Shown here piece after piece: positions 41,863 through 50,820 of a DNA stretch of 64,000 bases. Both the position numbers and the translations under genes were made by a program. Within the stretch, counting starts at the first letter, position 1. Each line of letters opens with the position of its first letter. The notes below the pieces were generated by a model. The model was not told where the DNA came from. It ran no database searches and saw nothing but the letters and a program-made list of their open reading frames with translations. Source of the DNA: an uncultured Treponema sp. (GTDB lineage: Bacteria > Spirochaetota > Spirochaetia > Treponematales > Treponemataceae); NCBI GenBank assembly GCA_900319625.1, contig ONPD01000013.1, positions 1-64,000 of the forward strand. Reading direction: 5' to 3'.

Positions 41863-44448
41863 GTGAAAAGCATTTTTCTTAAATTTTCTGATCCGGAGGA
41901 GAAAAGACAATTCAGGCTGGAATGTACGCTTGTCGATATAAGGCGAGTTTTTATTTATGTAAGCATTATCGCAGTTTTTGAGCTTTTTCTTCTGGTTTTT
42001 GATACGATAAATCAGAGTGAAGCCTATTCTGCCGTTCAGTGGGCTTACCGGATTATGAACACGGTTATGGCTGCTGTTTCTTTAATCATAGTTGGTGTGA
42101 CTATCTGGGCAAACAGGGCTGTGGAAGAACGCTTTAATATTTTCCGCATTGCACTTGACATTTACAGCGCAGTAATCCTTATTTGTGCCGTTTTTGATGC
42201 GGTTACGGGAACTGTTTCCAGCGGACGGGAAAATCTGACTATGTTTTTTATCTGCATTATGCTGGTTTCCTGCGTTTTTTACGTGAACTCGCTGATTGTG
42301 ATGAGTTCAGTTCTCCTTTTGTTCTTTGGATTTGAGTTATTTACTCATATTACTCCATATTCAGCCCATCATACTTACGCCCCTTATCCGATTTTTATCA
42401 TCTTTATTACGGTTTCTGTTTCCTTTATCAGAGCCAGACAGATGCTGCTTTTAATCCGGAAAAATAAGGTTATCAAGAAGCTTCACGACCAGGCTGTGCA
42501 CGAAAACGAACTGAAATCTCAGTTTCTTGCAAATATGAGTCACGAAATCCGTACCCCTATGAATGCGATAGTCGGAATGAGTGAACTTGCCCTGGATTTT
42601 AATCTGAATGACAGTGAAAAAAATGCCATCCGCCAGATAAGAAGTGCCGGCGTGAATCTTGTGGGAATCATCAATGATATTCTGGACTTTTCTAAAATTG
42701 AATCGGGAAAGATGGAGATTGTTCCGGCGGATTACGATCTTGTAAAGCTTATGAAGGATATTGCTGACATAAGTAAAGTGCGTCTTGAAGGAAAGACTGT
42801 AGGGCTTTTTATTGAAATTGAGGAAAATCTTCCGTCAATTTACCACGGCGATGATATGAGAATCCGGCAGATTTTGATTAATCTTGCGGGTAATGCGGCA
42901 AAATTCACTGAAAAAGGCTTTATAAAAATCAGGATTGAAGACCTTAAAAATTACGAAAATCGCGAAGGACTTCGTATCAGCGTGATTGATTCAGGGCTGG
43001 GAATCAGGGAGGAGGATTTACAGAAGCTTTTCGGGGCCTTCCAGCAGGTCGATATGAATACCAACCGCAGTAAGGGAGGAACCGGACTGGGACTTAATAT
43101 TTCAAAGCGGCTTATGGAGCTTATGGGCGGCAGTATAGGCGTAACTTCCGAATACGGCAAGGGCTCCTGCTTTTACATTAATCTTCCGCAAAAAATCGTT
43201 GATACAACTCCCTGTTCAAAAAAATACAAGCCTCTTTTTGATGCGGCTTCCCGGGATGAAGAAAATGCCCTTATTGCGGTGCTGCCTGTTATGTCTTTGT
43301 TAAACCGACCTGAGTTTGCAGGTCTTTTTGTGGAAAAATCAGAATCTGTTTCCTTTAAGGCCAGCAGGGCAAAAATCCTTGTGGTCGATGATAACGAGGT
43401 AAATATTCAGATTGCAGAAGGACTTTTGAAAAAGCTTGGAGTGATTGCGGACAGTGTAAAAAGCGGTTATGAAGCTTTGGATATGGTCTTTGAAAAGCCT
43501 TATGACATCATTTTTATGGATCATCAGATGCCGGGAATGGACGGAATTGAAACCCTGGAAAAAATCCGTGAAAAGGAAAGGGTGCTTTCTGAAAAGGGGC
43601 AGGCGGAAAAGCATAGAATTGTTATTGCCCTGAGTGCAAATGCAATCAACGGGGCCAGGGAAATGTTTATTTCCAAAGGTTTTGATGACTTTTTGGGAAA
43701 GCCTGTTCAGGGTAAGGATTTTGCAAAGTGCCTGAAAGAGTGGCTGCCGGCAGATATTATAGAAGAAATTGCTGAAGAGGGTGAGGAGACGCTTTCAATT
43801 CCTAAGGGCTTCCCGTTATGGAATGAAGAAAGACTTGATTTACTTAATGCGATGAATAATTGCGGCGGTTATGAAAATTATATGAAGACCGTCAGAACCT
43901 TCTACCATTCAATTGAAAAAAATGCCGGGGAAATTGGCCGCTGTCTGATTTCAGAGGATATAAAGAACTATACAATTCTTGTTCACGCCCTGAAAAGTGC
44001 CGCAAGAATTATCGGGGCAAATGAACTTTCCAAAAAATCAGAATATCTGGAGCTTTTCTGTAAGAAGCTTATGGAAGAAAAGCCGGCTCTGCAGGCAAAG
44101 CAGATTGAAGCCAGGATGACTGAAATTCATGAAAGGTCAACGGAGCTTATTGCGCTTTATACCTTCTATATGAGGGATCTTCGTCCTCTTGTCGAATTTT
44201 ATGAAGCATCAGAAAAAGTTGAAGCAGTGGCTTATGACCAGGCTGCGGTAAAGGAACTTCTTTCTTCGATTAAGCAAAGCTGTGATTCCTGTGATCTTGA
44301 TGCTGTTGAAACTCAGTTTGCAAGCCTTAAAAAATATTCTTTTGGGGAAAAAGAGGAAGGGCTTATCAAAAAAATGGAAGAGGCAATTGAAATGATTGAA
44401 TATCCTGTAATTGTCAGCCTTTGTAATGATTTTCTTGCAATTTCTTAA
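41863..44448 (+). CDS. Hybrid histidine kinase with receiver and Hpt domains
   Basis: The 861-aa protein starts at GTG with GGGAGAGG upstream. Six membrane segments (about 25-190) form the sensor, then HisKA with His227 in NMSHEIRTP, an HATPase domain with GTGLGLNISK, a receiver with Asp553 in IFMDHQMPGMDG, and an Hpt domain with His708 in LVHALKSAARIIG. A further 100 helical residues end the protein and may be a second, degenerate Hpt-like unit. The complete His-Asp-His relay would pass phosphate to the response regulator encoded 19 bp upstream. The signal is unknown. Confidence 0.92.
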   Translation: MKSIFLKFSDPEEKRQFRLECTLVDIRRVFIYVSIIAVFELFLLVFDTINQSEAYSAVQWAYRIMNTVMAAVSLIIVGVTIWANRAVEERFNIFRIALDIYSAVILICAVFDAVTGTVSSGRENLTMFFICIMLVSCVFYVNSLIVMSSVLLLFFGFELFTHITPYSAHHTYAPYPIFIIFITVSVSFIRARQMLLLIRKNKVIKKLHDQAVHENELKSQFLANMSHEIRTPMNAIVGMSELALDFNLNDSEKNAIRQIRSAGVNLVGIINDILDFSKIESGKMEIVPADYDLVKLMKDIADISKVRLEGKTVGLFIEIEENLPSIYHGDDMRIRQILINLAGNAAKFTEKGFIKIRIEDLKNYENREGLRISVIDSGLGIREEDLQKLFGAFQQVDMNTNRSKGGTGLGLNISKRLMELMGGSIGVTSEYGKGSCFYINLPQKIVDTTPCSKKYKPLFDAASRDEENALIAVLPVMSLLNRPEFAGLFVEKSESVSFKASRAKILVVDDNEVNIQIAEGLLKKLGVIADSVKSGYEALDMVFEKPYDIIFMDHQMPGMDGIETLEKIREKERVLSEKGQAEKHRIVIALSANAINGAREMFISKGFDDFLGKPVQGKDFAKCLKEWLPADIIEEIAEEGEETLSIPKGFPLWNEERLDLLNAMNNCGGYENYMKTVRTFYHSIEKNAGEIGRCLISEDIKNYTILVHALKSAARIIGANELSKKSEYLELFCKKLMEEKPALQAKQIEARMTEIHERSTELIALYTFYMRDLRPLVEFYEASEKVEAVAYDQAAVKELLSSIKQSCDSCDLDAVETQFASLKKYSFGEKEEGLIKKMEEAIEMIEYPVIVSLCNDFLAIS

Positions 44449-44493
44449 TATAAAAGTTAATATAAGATATTCAAAAAATCTTAGGGGGATTTT

Positions 44494-44886
44494 ATGTCTT
44501 TGAAAAAAACATTTTCTAGTGATGGAAAAACTTGTACTGTTGTTTTTACAGTAAATCCTACTGCCGCTAACGGTGCCGAAAAAGTATATTTGGTTGGCGA
44601 ATTCAACAGCTGGAATGCAACTGCAAAACCTATGAAAAAAAGTCCTGATGGATCTTTCTCTGTAAAATTGCAGCTTGATACAAATAAAGAATATCAGTTC
44701 AGATATTGCCTTGATGGAAATACATGGATTAATGACTGGAAAGCTGATAAGTATGTACGCTCAGAGATGGCAAATGATGACAACTCTGTAGTTGATACTA
44801 CAGTTCCAAAGTCTCCAAAAACAGCAAAGAAGCCAACTTCAAAAGCCGGAACTCCAAAAAAGACAACAAAGAAAGCTGCTAAATAA
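44494..44886 (+). CDS. Small CBM48/AMPK-beta-like glycogen-binding protein
   Basis: The 130-aa protein is one carbohydrate-binding module of the CBM48 (isoamylase N-terminal/AMPK-beta) type: VYLVGEFNSWN, a DGSFSVKL strand and EYQFRYCLDGNTWINDWKAD, with the Trp residues expected to stack on alpha-glucan. The last 27 residues are a Lys/Thr/Pro/Ala tail with KKTTKKAAK, like the basic tails that bind nucleic acid or surfaces. There is no enzyme domain. Stand-alone modules of this type occur in spirochaetes but their role is not known. GGGGG precedes the ATG and a strong terminator (44901-44933) follows. Confidence 0.82.
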   Translation: MSLKKTFSSDGKTCTVVFTVNPTAANGAEKVYLVGEFNSWNATAKPMKKSPDGSFSVKLQLDTNKEYQFRYCLDGNTWINDWKADKYVRSEMANDDNSVVDTTVPKSPKTAKKPTSKAGTPKKTTKKAAK

Positions 44887-44900
44887 GCTGTGAAAAAAAA

Positions 44901-44933
44901 GTGCAGGTTTGAAAAAAAATCTGCACTTTTTTT
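44901..44933 (+). terminator. Terminator after the CBM48 gene
   Basis: GTGCAG (44901-44906) pairs with CTGCAC (44921-44926) and seven T follow; the A-run on the left arm extends the stem. Confidence 0.85.
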
Positions 44934-44954
44934 ATAAATTTGGCCTTTTACCTA

Positions 44955-44983
44955 TTGACCTTTTTTGTTCAGTTCTATATATT
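44955..44983 (+). promoter_or_regulatory. tRNA-Gln promoter
   Basis: TTGACC (44955-44960), 17 nt, TATATT (44978-44983). The predicted start near 44990 is 6 nt before the mature tRNA 5' end. Confidence 0.65.
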
Positions 44984-44995
44984 ATACATACTCAT

Positions 44996-45066
44996 TCCCC
45001 GATTGTGTAATGGTAGCACTTCAGATTCTGGTTCTGACTGTGGGGGTTCGAATCCTCCTTGGGGAA
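44996..45066 (+). tRNA. tRNA-Gln (anticodon CTG)
   Basis: A full cloverleaf folds: acceptor TCCCCGA (44996-45002) with TTGGGGA (45059-45065, one G-T), D arm, anticodon stem TCAGA/TCTGA with loop TTCTGGT and anticodon CTG at 45028-45030, T arm GGGGG-TTCGAAT-CCTCC, discriminator A. CCA is not encoded. A terminator at 45070-45100 follows immediately. Confidence 0.93.
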
Positions 45067-45069
45067 CTA

Positions 45070-45100
45070 AAGCTGAACTGGGTAAGTTCAGCTTTTTTTT
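45070..45100 (+). terminator. Terminator after tRNA-Gln
   Basis: AAGCTGAAC and GTTCAGCTT form a 9-bp stem with a 7-nt loop, running into eight T. Confidence 0.9.
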
Positions 45101-45131
45101 AGCGAAATTGATTTTTCGCCTACTGTAAATC

Positions 45132-45204
45132 GGCCGCTTCGAATATCGGTTTAGTTCGCCGCCCTCTCAAGGCGGAGAGACGGGTTCGACTCCCGTAGTG
45201 GCTA
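45132..45204 (+). tRNA. tRNA-Glu (anticodon CTC)
   Basis: Acceptor GGCCGCT (45132-45138) pairs with AGTGGCT (45197-45203, G-T at the first pair), D arm GAAT/GTTC, anticodon stem CCGCC/GGCGG with loop CTCTCAA and anticodon CTC at 45166-45168, T arm with TTCGACT loop, discriminator A. CCA is not encoded. The terminator between it and tRNA-Gln implies its own promoter, which is not evident. Confidence 0.92.
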
Positions 45205-45231
45205 ATTTTCCTGCATTTTTTTGATAGGCCT

Positions 45232-46938
45232 ATGATACCTGACAAGAACCGTAATGCATTCGATAATCTCGTCGCTGGGTTGAGTGCTCAGGATAGAATG
45301 GATATGCTTCAAAGGCTTAACGCTTCCGGTTCAAACAGTGTAAATCTTGTAGAAACTGACGACGAAATACCTGAAAAAAATGTTTCCCTTCATATAAAAT
45401 TCCAGTCCCTTTCTTTTTTCTATAAATTCATTCTTTGGTTTCGTGCAATGTTTCAGGGAAAAAGCTCTGAAAGAATTTTTAATGATGATATGCTGGCAGA
45501 GCTTGCAAGAAAGATAAACAGAATGCATCCCGGACTGGTTTCTCATAAGCTGAAGGTTCTGGATACAATCTTTTTTCAACAGCTTAAAACTCTTAAGGAT
45601 GCGGCTGATTTTTTTAAGCCTTATTTTGTTCCTGTTGATGAGCGTCCCGGTGAATTTTACGTTTTTTTAAGTTCATTTATTGCGCCTGGAATTTCAGAAA
45701 AAATCAATTCAGAGGTAGATCCTTTTTCCTTTTCTTTTGAAGTTGAACCTACTAACGAGCATAAAAGTGAGATTTTCAAGAATCTTGATGATGTCCTGAA
45801 TAATCTTGATCAGACTCTTAAAGCAAATCTTTATAATGCAATTTCTTCTTTGAACTGGCTTAAGAAATTTTCTGTTCTTCCTTTCCTTCATTTTATGGCC
45901 CAGTTCACAAGTGTTACGGGAGACCTTTATACCTGTCCTTATAAAAATGCCGTAACGGATTTTGAAATTTTTGCGCCGGTTTTTACTAATTTGCGGGCTA
46001 TTGAAGGTGAAGTCCTGGAAGCTTTATTTCTTTTTTCTCACAAAAAGGAATTTTCTGAAAATCCAAAAAGTATGGAACTTGAGCGTTCTGTAAAGGAATT
46101 TCTTGCAAATGCCACCTCAAATCTTTCTGCGGTCCAGATGTTCATCAGTTCTGTGCCTGTTGCAAAAATCGGAAGGATTATAAACGAAAACTTCGACTGG
46201 CAGCCGGGAAATATGTCCGGAGTTGAAGGCTGGTTCCCTAAATTCCGTGCACAGTGGCGGGCTATTCTTGATGTCCGTTGGATTGAGTGGGTAAAGGAAC
46301 GCAAAAAGAATTCAATTGCTTCTTCTCTTCATGCAGATTTCGGACTTTCTTATTTTCCTGAAGTTGAATATCATCCCTGGACGGCGCTCTGGTCTCAGAT
46401 TAATTTTACCTATGAGCTTTGTGCGGGCTTTCTTTCCTGGTTCGCAAAAAAAATGTTCCCGAATTATCTTATCTACCTCAATGATATTATGATTGAGGGA
46501 GTCTTTAACGGAAATGACAAGCGGGCAACCTTTACAGATGCCTTTAATCTTTTTAAGACAGCAAATCACAGAATGACAGAGCTTATGGAACGCCTTTCTC
46601 CCGGTGGTGATTATGGTGTAAAATTTGCTGAATGGGCCAAATATCCTTCCGGAACAATTCAGATGCAGAATCAGATTTCTACCGTTATGGGCAAAATTGA
46701 TTCAGAAATTGCAGAAATCATCCGCGATTTTAAGGGAAGCTCTTCTTCTTTGTGTAAGTTTATTTCGAAGTTCTTTACTTCTGAGCCAAAGCGTTCAACT
46801 GAACTTTTGCAGAATTTTACTATGATTAAAGGGCGTGGAAATCAGGCCTGGCGCGATGAACTTGAAAAGTTGAACAAGGGACTTGCAAAGGTTGTTTACT
46901 ATCTTTCTGAATTCGAGCCGATTGATTTAAGACTGTAG
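45232..46938 (+). CDS. Conserved-looking protein of unknown function
   Basis: I do not recognise this 568-aa protein. It has no signal peptide. A stretch near 60-72 (FFYKFILWFRAMF) and one near 390-410 are hydrophobic and aromatic but too amphipathic to call membrane helices with confidence. The sequence is mostly helical and rich in Phe, Asn and Lys, with no repeats or catalytic motif. Codon use and length are those of a real gene. It begins 28 bp after tRNA-Glu, with only a weak ribosome-binding site, and the yfiH gene starts 4 bp after its stop, so the two are probably cotranscribed. Confidence 0.75.
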   Translation: MIPDKNRNAFDNLVAGLSAQDRMDMLQRLNASGSNSVNLVETDDEIPEKNVSLHIKFQSLSFFYKFILWFRAMFQGKSSERIFNDDMLAELARKINRMHPGLVSHKLKVLDTIFFQQLKTLKDAADFFKPYFVPVDERPGEFYVFLSSFIAPGISEKINSEVDPFSFSFEVEPTNEHKSEIFKNLDDVLNNLDQTLKANLYNAISSLNWLKKFSVLPFLHFMAQFTSVTGDLYTCPYKNAVTDFEIFAPVFTNLRAIEGEVLEALFLFSHKKEFSENPKSMELERSVKEFLANATSNLSAVQMFISSVPVAKIGRIINENFDWQPGNMSGVEGWFPKFRAQWRAILDVRWIEWVKERKKNSIASSLHADFGLSYFPEVEYHPWTALWSQINFTYELCAGFLSWFAKKMFPNYLIYLNDIMIEGVFNGNDKRATFTDAFNLFKTANHRMTELMERLSPGGDYGVKFAEWAKYPSGTIQMQNQISTVMGKIDSEIAEIIRDFKGSSSSLCKFISKFFTSEPKRSTELLQNFTMIKGRGNQAWRDELEKLNKGLAKVVYYLSEFEPIDLRL

Positions 46939-46942
46939 TTTT

Positions 46943-47905
46943 ATGATCCGATTTTCCCTTGAACTTTCTGAAAACCAAAAATATGTGACTTTTCCTTTTT
47001 ATAGGGATAATGTGCCTCTTAAAGGGGCTGATGGGGCTCCTGCCAGTGCGCATGTGCCTCCTACCGGCGACAATATGCCTCCTACCGGTGCGCCGCTTTG
47101 TGGAATGACTGTGAGGGCGGCGGGCTCTATGAGATTCCGATGGAATGAGGAAAATCCACAGAGGGCGCAGTGTCTTTCCCAGATTGCAGGGCAGGTTGCC
47201 GGCGGGCAGGGGCAGCTAACCACTACGCAAGGTCACCTTACCCCCGTTCCCCTCGAACTTATCCATTCAAAAACAGTTTATGATTTGCGTGATGGCAATG
47301 AAACTTACGGGCTTCAGGGGGACGGTATGATTACCCGTAATTCCGCCTTGATGCCTGTGGTTACCGTTGCCGACTGTATGCCCCTTTATCTTTATGACAG
47401 CGTGACAGGCGTCTTTGGCGTTGTTCATTCGGGCTGGAAAGGAACCGGCATTGTGGGCCAGGCTCTGGAGCTTGCAAAGAGCAGTTACGGCGCTAGGGCA
47501 GAGGATTTCAGCATTGTAATTGGCCCTCATATCCGAAATTGCTGCTATATTGTTGACGAAGAACGCGCAAAATATTTTACAGATAATTTTGGCTCAGACT
47601 GTGTAAGTCCACTTGAAGAAGGCGGAAAATGCTATGCCGGCGGTCGGGGCCTTTCTGTAACCTGGAATAACGGCAGCGGAAAACTCTACCGCCTCAGCCT
47701 GGAAAAAGCGAATCTTAATGTACTGGCTCGTGCCGGCGTCCGCGAAGAAAATATCGCCGTTTGTAACGACTGCACCTGCTGCAACGAACTTCTAGGCTCC
47801 AACCGCCGCGAAACAGCAGATTTCCTTTTGAAGAATCCGAATGCAACGAAAGATGAATTAGGAAAGTGCTTTACTGTACAAGGTGCGTTTATAGGGTGGA
47901 TATAA
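46943..47905 (+). CDS. yfiH: YfiH/LACC1-type purine nucleoside phosphorylase (polyphenol oxidase family)
   Basis: The 320-aa protein has the YfiH fold with LIHSKTVYDL, VADCMPLYLYD, VVHSGWKGTG and the late GSNRRETADF. The Cys and two His of these motifs bind zinc. Family members phosphorolyse purine nucleosides and deaminate adenosine; they were formerly called polyphenol oxidases or laccases. Residues about 27-58 are an unusual Gly/Pro/Ala-rich insert (two VPPTGDN/MPPTGAP-like units) in a part where the family is normally a short loop. Start ATG is 4 bp after the preceding stop with no ribosome-binding site, so translation is coupled. Confidence 0.88.
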   Translation: MIRFSLELSENQKYVTFPFYRDNVPLKGADGAPASAHVPPTGDNMPPTGAPLCGMTVRAAGSMRFRWNEENPQRAQCLSQIAGQVAGGQGQLTTTQGHLTPVPLELIHSKTVYDLRDGNETYGLQGDGMITRNSALMPVVTVADCMPLYLYDSVTGVFGVVHSGWKGTGIVGQALELAKSSYGARAEDFSIVIGPHIRNCCYIVDEERAKYFTDNFGSDCVSPLEEGGKCYAGGRGLSVTWNNGSGKLYRLSLEKANLNVLARAGVREENIAVCNDCTCCNELLGSNRRETADFLLKNPNATKDELGKCFTVQGAFIGWI

Positions 47906-47908
47906 ATG

Positions 47909-47983
47909 TCAGCATACTGCGAAGCAGAATGCTGATGTTGCCGTTAGCTAAACTATCGCTGGTGTTAGGATTACCACGGCAAC
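47909..47983. terminator. Convergent hairpins after yfiH
   Basis: A 12-bp stem with one mismatch and a GAA loop (47909-47935; core CTGC-GAA-GCAG) is followed by GTTGCCG (47937-47943) pairing with CGGCAAC (47977-47983). They lie between the converging yfiH and EamA genes. Confidence 0.6.
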
Positions 47984-47994
47984 AATTTTACTGT

Positions 47995-48888
47995 TCAAGC
48001 GGCGTTTTGTGGTTGGCTGTGATTTTTTTTATTATATATAAAATTCAACACCGCCATCCCAATAATCACCGCATAACCTGTAAGGCTCATCCAGTCCGGA
48101 ATCATACCAAAAACAAAGAAGCCGAAGCTTGCGGAGAAAATAATCTGAGAATAATCGTAAATGCTGATTTCGCGGGCGGGGGCGTGGAAGTAGGCGGCAG
48201 TAATTGAAAACTGACCGCAGGCAGCCCAGATTCCGGCAAGAATAAGAAAAGTCAACTGAAGACTTGTCATAGCTTCCCAGTGGAAAATCATGTGGGGAAG
48301 AGAAAGCAGACAGGAATAAACAGAGAAAAAGAGAACTATAACCTTACCGTTACATTTAAGCGAACTGAGTTTTCGAACGCAGGCATAGGCAAGGCCGGCA
48401 CCTACACCGCCGATAAAGCCTGCAAGGGTAGGAAGAGTGGCAGAAAAATCAAAACTTGGCTTTACAACCAGCATAGCACCTAAAAATGCCCCTGTAATCG
48501 CAAGCATAGGAACAAGGCGAACTTTTTCCTTCATCAAAAAAATGCTGAAAAATACGGCAAAAAACGGCGACATCTTATTCAGAATTGCCGCATCCGAAAG
48601 CACAAGCCGGTCAATTGCATAGAAGTTACCAAAGATTCCAATAGAGCCCGCTGTAGCGCGGATAAAAAGAAAAATCAGCGCACCCTTAGGAATAGCAACA
48701 GAATCCCAGTCCTTTTCCCGACCTTCCTGAATCAGAAAGCCCAGCGCAATAACCAGTGAAACCGCATTACGAAAGAAAGCCTTCTGAATAAAATTAATAT
48801 CCCCCGCCAGCCGCACAAAAAGCGCCATAGCCGCAAAAGAAAAAGCCGAGAGAATAAGGAAAATAATGCCTTTGGAAGTGTTTGTCAT
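47995..48888 (-). CDS. EamA/DMT-family transporter
   Basis: The 297-aa inner-membrane protein has ten hydrophobic segments in two repeats of five, the DMT (drug/metabolite transporter) layout. The first repeat holds FAAMALFVRL and RNAVSLVIALGFLI, with the typical Arg before the third segment; the second begins GFIGGVGAGLAYACVRKL. Relatives export amino acids, nucleosides or similar metabolites, but substrate cannot be read from sequence. No clear ribosome-binding site precedes ATG 48888; the 111-bp inverted repeat at 48933-49043 lies just upstream. Confidence 0.85.
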   Translation of the reverse strand: MTNTSKGIIFLILSAFSFAAMALFVRLAGDINFIQKAFFRNAVSLVIALGFLIQEGREKDWDSVAIPKGALIFLFIRATAGSIGIFGNFYAIDRLVLSDAAILNKMSPFFAVFFSIFLMKEKVRLVPMLAITGAFLGAMLVVKPSFDFSATLPTLAGFIGGVGAGLAYACVRKLSSLKCNGKVIVLFFSVYSCLLSLPHMIFHWEAMTSLQLTFLILAGIWAACGQFSITAAYFHAPAREISIYDYSQIIFSASFGFFVFGMIPDWMSLTGYAVIIGMAVLNFIYNKKNHSQPQNAA

Positions 48889-48932
48889 TTATTGTTGAAA
48901 GGGCAGAAAATATTCCTGCGTCAGGGAGAACT

Positions 48933-49043
48933 TTGTTGAAAAATGAGGCTGTGGGACGCAGGCGGAAATTAGGGGGGAACCCGCGAGGGGGTGGTACCCT
49001 GATTTTCGCCGTCGCTGGGACCCGCAGACTCATTTTTTAACAA
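48933..49043. repeat. 111-bp long imperfect inverted repeat
   Basis: The ends are TTGTTGAAAAATGAG (48933-48947) and its reverse complement with one mismatch (49029-49043). Pairing continues inwards through GGG, GGCG-AAAT and AGGG segments to a GC-rich centre with GGTACC. It lies downstream of the carboxyltransferase gene and upstream of the EamA gene, both on the minus strand, and has T-runs at both ends. It can act as a terminator, but its size and defined ends look like a small mobile element. Confidence 0.65.
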
Positions 49044-49055
49044 TTGGTGTTTTTA

Positions 49056-50546
49056 CTAGAGTGGAATATTTCCGTGCTTTTTCAGCGGTTTATCCATGTT
49101 AGCCTTATCAAGAAGGAAATCAAAGCTCTTTACGATATATTTACGTGTATCTTCCGGATTAATAACTTCAGAAATATATCCGCGTTTAGCCGCAATTTTT
49201 GGAGTCATAATCTCGTTCTTGTATTCTTCAGACTTCTGAGCAACTTCCTGAGCCTTGTTTGGATCAGCAAGCTCCTTTGCATACAAAATACCGATAGCAC
49301 CTTCAGCACCCATAACGGCGATTTCTGATGCAGGCCAAGCGTAAACAAAGTCAGCACCAAGGTGTTTAGAACACATTGCAATGTACGCTCCACCGTAAGC
49401 CTTGCGGGTAATTACAGTTACCTTAGGCACAGTAGACTCAGAGTAAGCGTAAATTACCTTAGCACCGTGGCGGATAATACCTTTCTGCTCTTCCTGAGGA
49501 CCTGGAATAAAGCCTGGAACATCAACAAAAGTCAAAAGAGGAATATTGTAAGCGTCGCAGTAGCGGACGTGGCGGGCAATCTTATCAGAAGCATCACAGT
49601 CAAGAACACCACCCATTCCAGAAGGATTGTTAGCAACAATACCAACCGAGCGGCCGTCAACCTTTGCAAAAGCGGTTACACAGTTCTTTGCAAATTCAGC
49701 GGAAGTTTCAAAGAATGAATCATCATCAGTTACGCAGTCAATAACCTGACGGATATCGTAGCCCTGACGTGGATTTTCCGGCAGAATCTCCTGAATGCGT
49801 TTAGCCTTTTTCTTTTCATCAAATTTGATTTTTGCAGCCTGAACAATTTCATCACCGTAGTAGTGAGGAATGTAGTCCAGAAGCTTGCGAACCTGCTCGT
49901 AGCAGTTCTGTTCTGTTTCACAGCGGAAGTGAGCAACACCGGATTTCTGAGAGTGAATGGAAGCACCACCCAAATCCTCAGCAGTAATATCAAGGAACAT
50001 TACAGATTTTACAACCTTAGGACCAGTAATAAAAAGCTGAGAAATCTTATCAACAGCAAAAATAAAGTCAGTAATTCCAGGGCTGTAAACCGCACCACCG
50101 GCACAAGGACCAGCAATAATAGAAATCTGAGGAACCGAACCTGAAGCACGAACGTTCTGATAGAACAAATCGCCGTAACCGCAGAGGGCGTCAACACCTT
50201 CCTGAATGCGGGCTCCACCCGAATCGTTAATTCCGATTACAGGGCAGCGGCTCTGAATAGCCTTGTCGATAAGTTCAGCGATTTTTTCACCGTGCATAAG
50301 ACCAAGCGAACCACCCTGAACAGTAAAATCCTGAGCATAAACGGCAACCTTACGTCCGTTAATTTTTCCAAAACCTGTAATTACGCCATCATAAGGAATG
50401 TCCTTTTTTTCCATTCCAAAGCTAGTACAGTTGTGGCGCACGCCGGAATAAATCTCAACAAAAGTATCTTTATCACAAAGCGCATTAATGCGTTCAATAG
50501 CATGAAGTTTACCCTTCTGATGCTGTTTTTCAATATTGTATTCCAT
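49056..50546 (-). CDS. Acyl-CoA carboxylase/decarboxylase carboxyltransferase subunit
   Basis: The 496-aa protein is the carboxyltransferase of biotin-dependent enzymes such as propionyl-CoA carboxylase or methylmalonyl-CoA decarboxylase. Oxyanion-hole motifs GGARIQEG and GPCAGGAVYSPG lie in the N-terminal half, and GFIPGPQEE with AYGGAYIAM in the C-terminal half. The N-terminus EKQHQKGKLHAIERI is typical. No biotin carboxyl carrier, biotin carboxylase or Na+-pump subunit lies nearby, so whether it carboxylates or decarboxylates is open; fermentative spirochaetes could use it in a succinate-propionate route. GAGG precedes the ATG and a TTGACA promoter lies upstream. Confidence 0.88.
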   Translation of the reverse strand: MEYNIEKQHQKGKLHAIERINALCDKDTFVEIYSGVRHNCTSFGMEKKDIPYDGVITGFGKINGRKVAVYAQDFTVQGGSLGLMHGEKIAELIDKAIQSRCPVIGINDSGGARIQEGVDALCGYGDLFYQNVRASGSVPQISIIAGPCAGGAVYSPGITDFIFAVDKISQLFITGPKVVKSVMFLDITAEDLGGASIHSQKSGVAHFRCETEQNCYEQVRKLLDYIPHYYGDEIVQAAKIKFDEKKKAKRIQEILPENPRQGYDIRQVIDCVTDDDSFFETSAEFAKNCVTAFAKVDGRSVGIVANNPSGMGGVLDCDASDKIARHVRYCDAYNIPLLTFVDVPGFIPGPQEEQKGIIRHGAKVIYAYSESTVPKVTVITRKAYGGAYIAMCSKHLGADFVYAWPASEIAVMGAEGAIGILYAKELADPNKAQEVAQKSEEYKNEIMTPKIAAKRGYISEVINPEDTRKYIVKSFDFLLDKANMDKPLKKHGNIPL

Positions 50547-50564
50547 TTATTACCTCGTGCTCTT

Positions 50565-50594
50565 ATAATATTACACAATCCGAATAAGTGTCAA
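50565..50594 (-). promoter_or_regulatory. Promoter of the carboxyltransferase gene
   Basis: On the minus strand TTGACA (50594-50589), 18 nt, TATTAT (50570-50565). It ends about 19 nt before the start codon, leaving room for the GAGG ribosome-binding site. Confidence 0.55.
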
Positions 50595-50642
50595 TATGAC
50601 AAAAAATAAAGAAATGTCAAAGAAAATAATGCACATAGGGGT

Positions 50643-50735
50643 GGGGGAAGTCTCCCCCTCGCTCCCAAGTCCTCACTCGCAAAGCTCGCTCCGGTCTTGT
50701 CCGCTACCCCTTCGCCTAAGGGGCTGCCGCCCCTT
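50643..50735. repeat. Dispersed GC-rich repeat, partial copy 3 (inverted)
   Basis: GGGGGA-AGTC-TCCCCC (50643-50658) is the reverse complement of the last hairpin of copies 1 and 2, followed by a different 60-nt middle part with GGTAGCGG on the minus strand and an AAGGGG/CCCCTT hairpin (50718-50735). It marks the left edge of the accessory stretch. Confidence 0.55.
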
Positions 50736-50820
50736 AAAAACCCCGATTGTTATCCGCAAATAAATACTTACAATTTTTAGAAAATCTATGTTACAATGCT
50801 AGTATCTATTGGAGGTTAAT

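Noticed and set aside
44940..45128. 62-codon frame over tRNA-Gln
   Set aside because: The stretch is explained by a promoter, a complete tRNA and its terminator.
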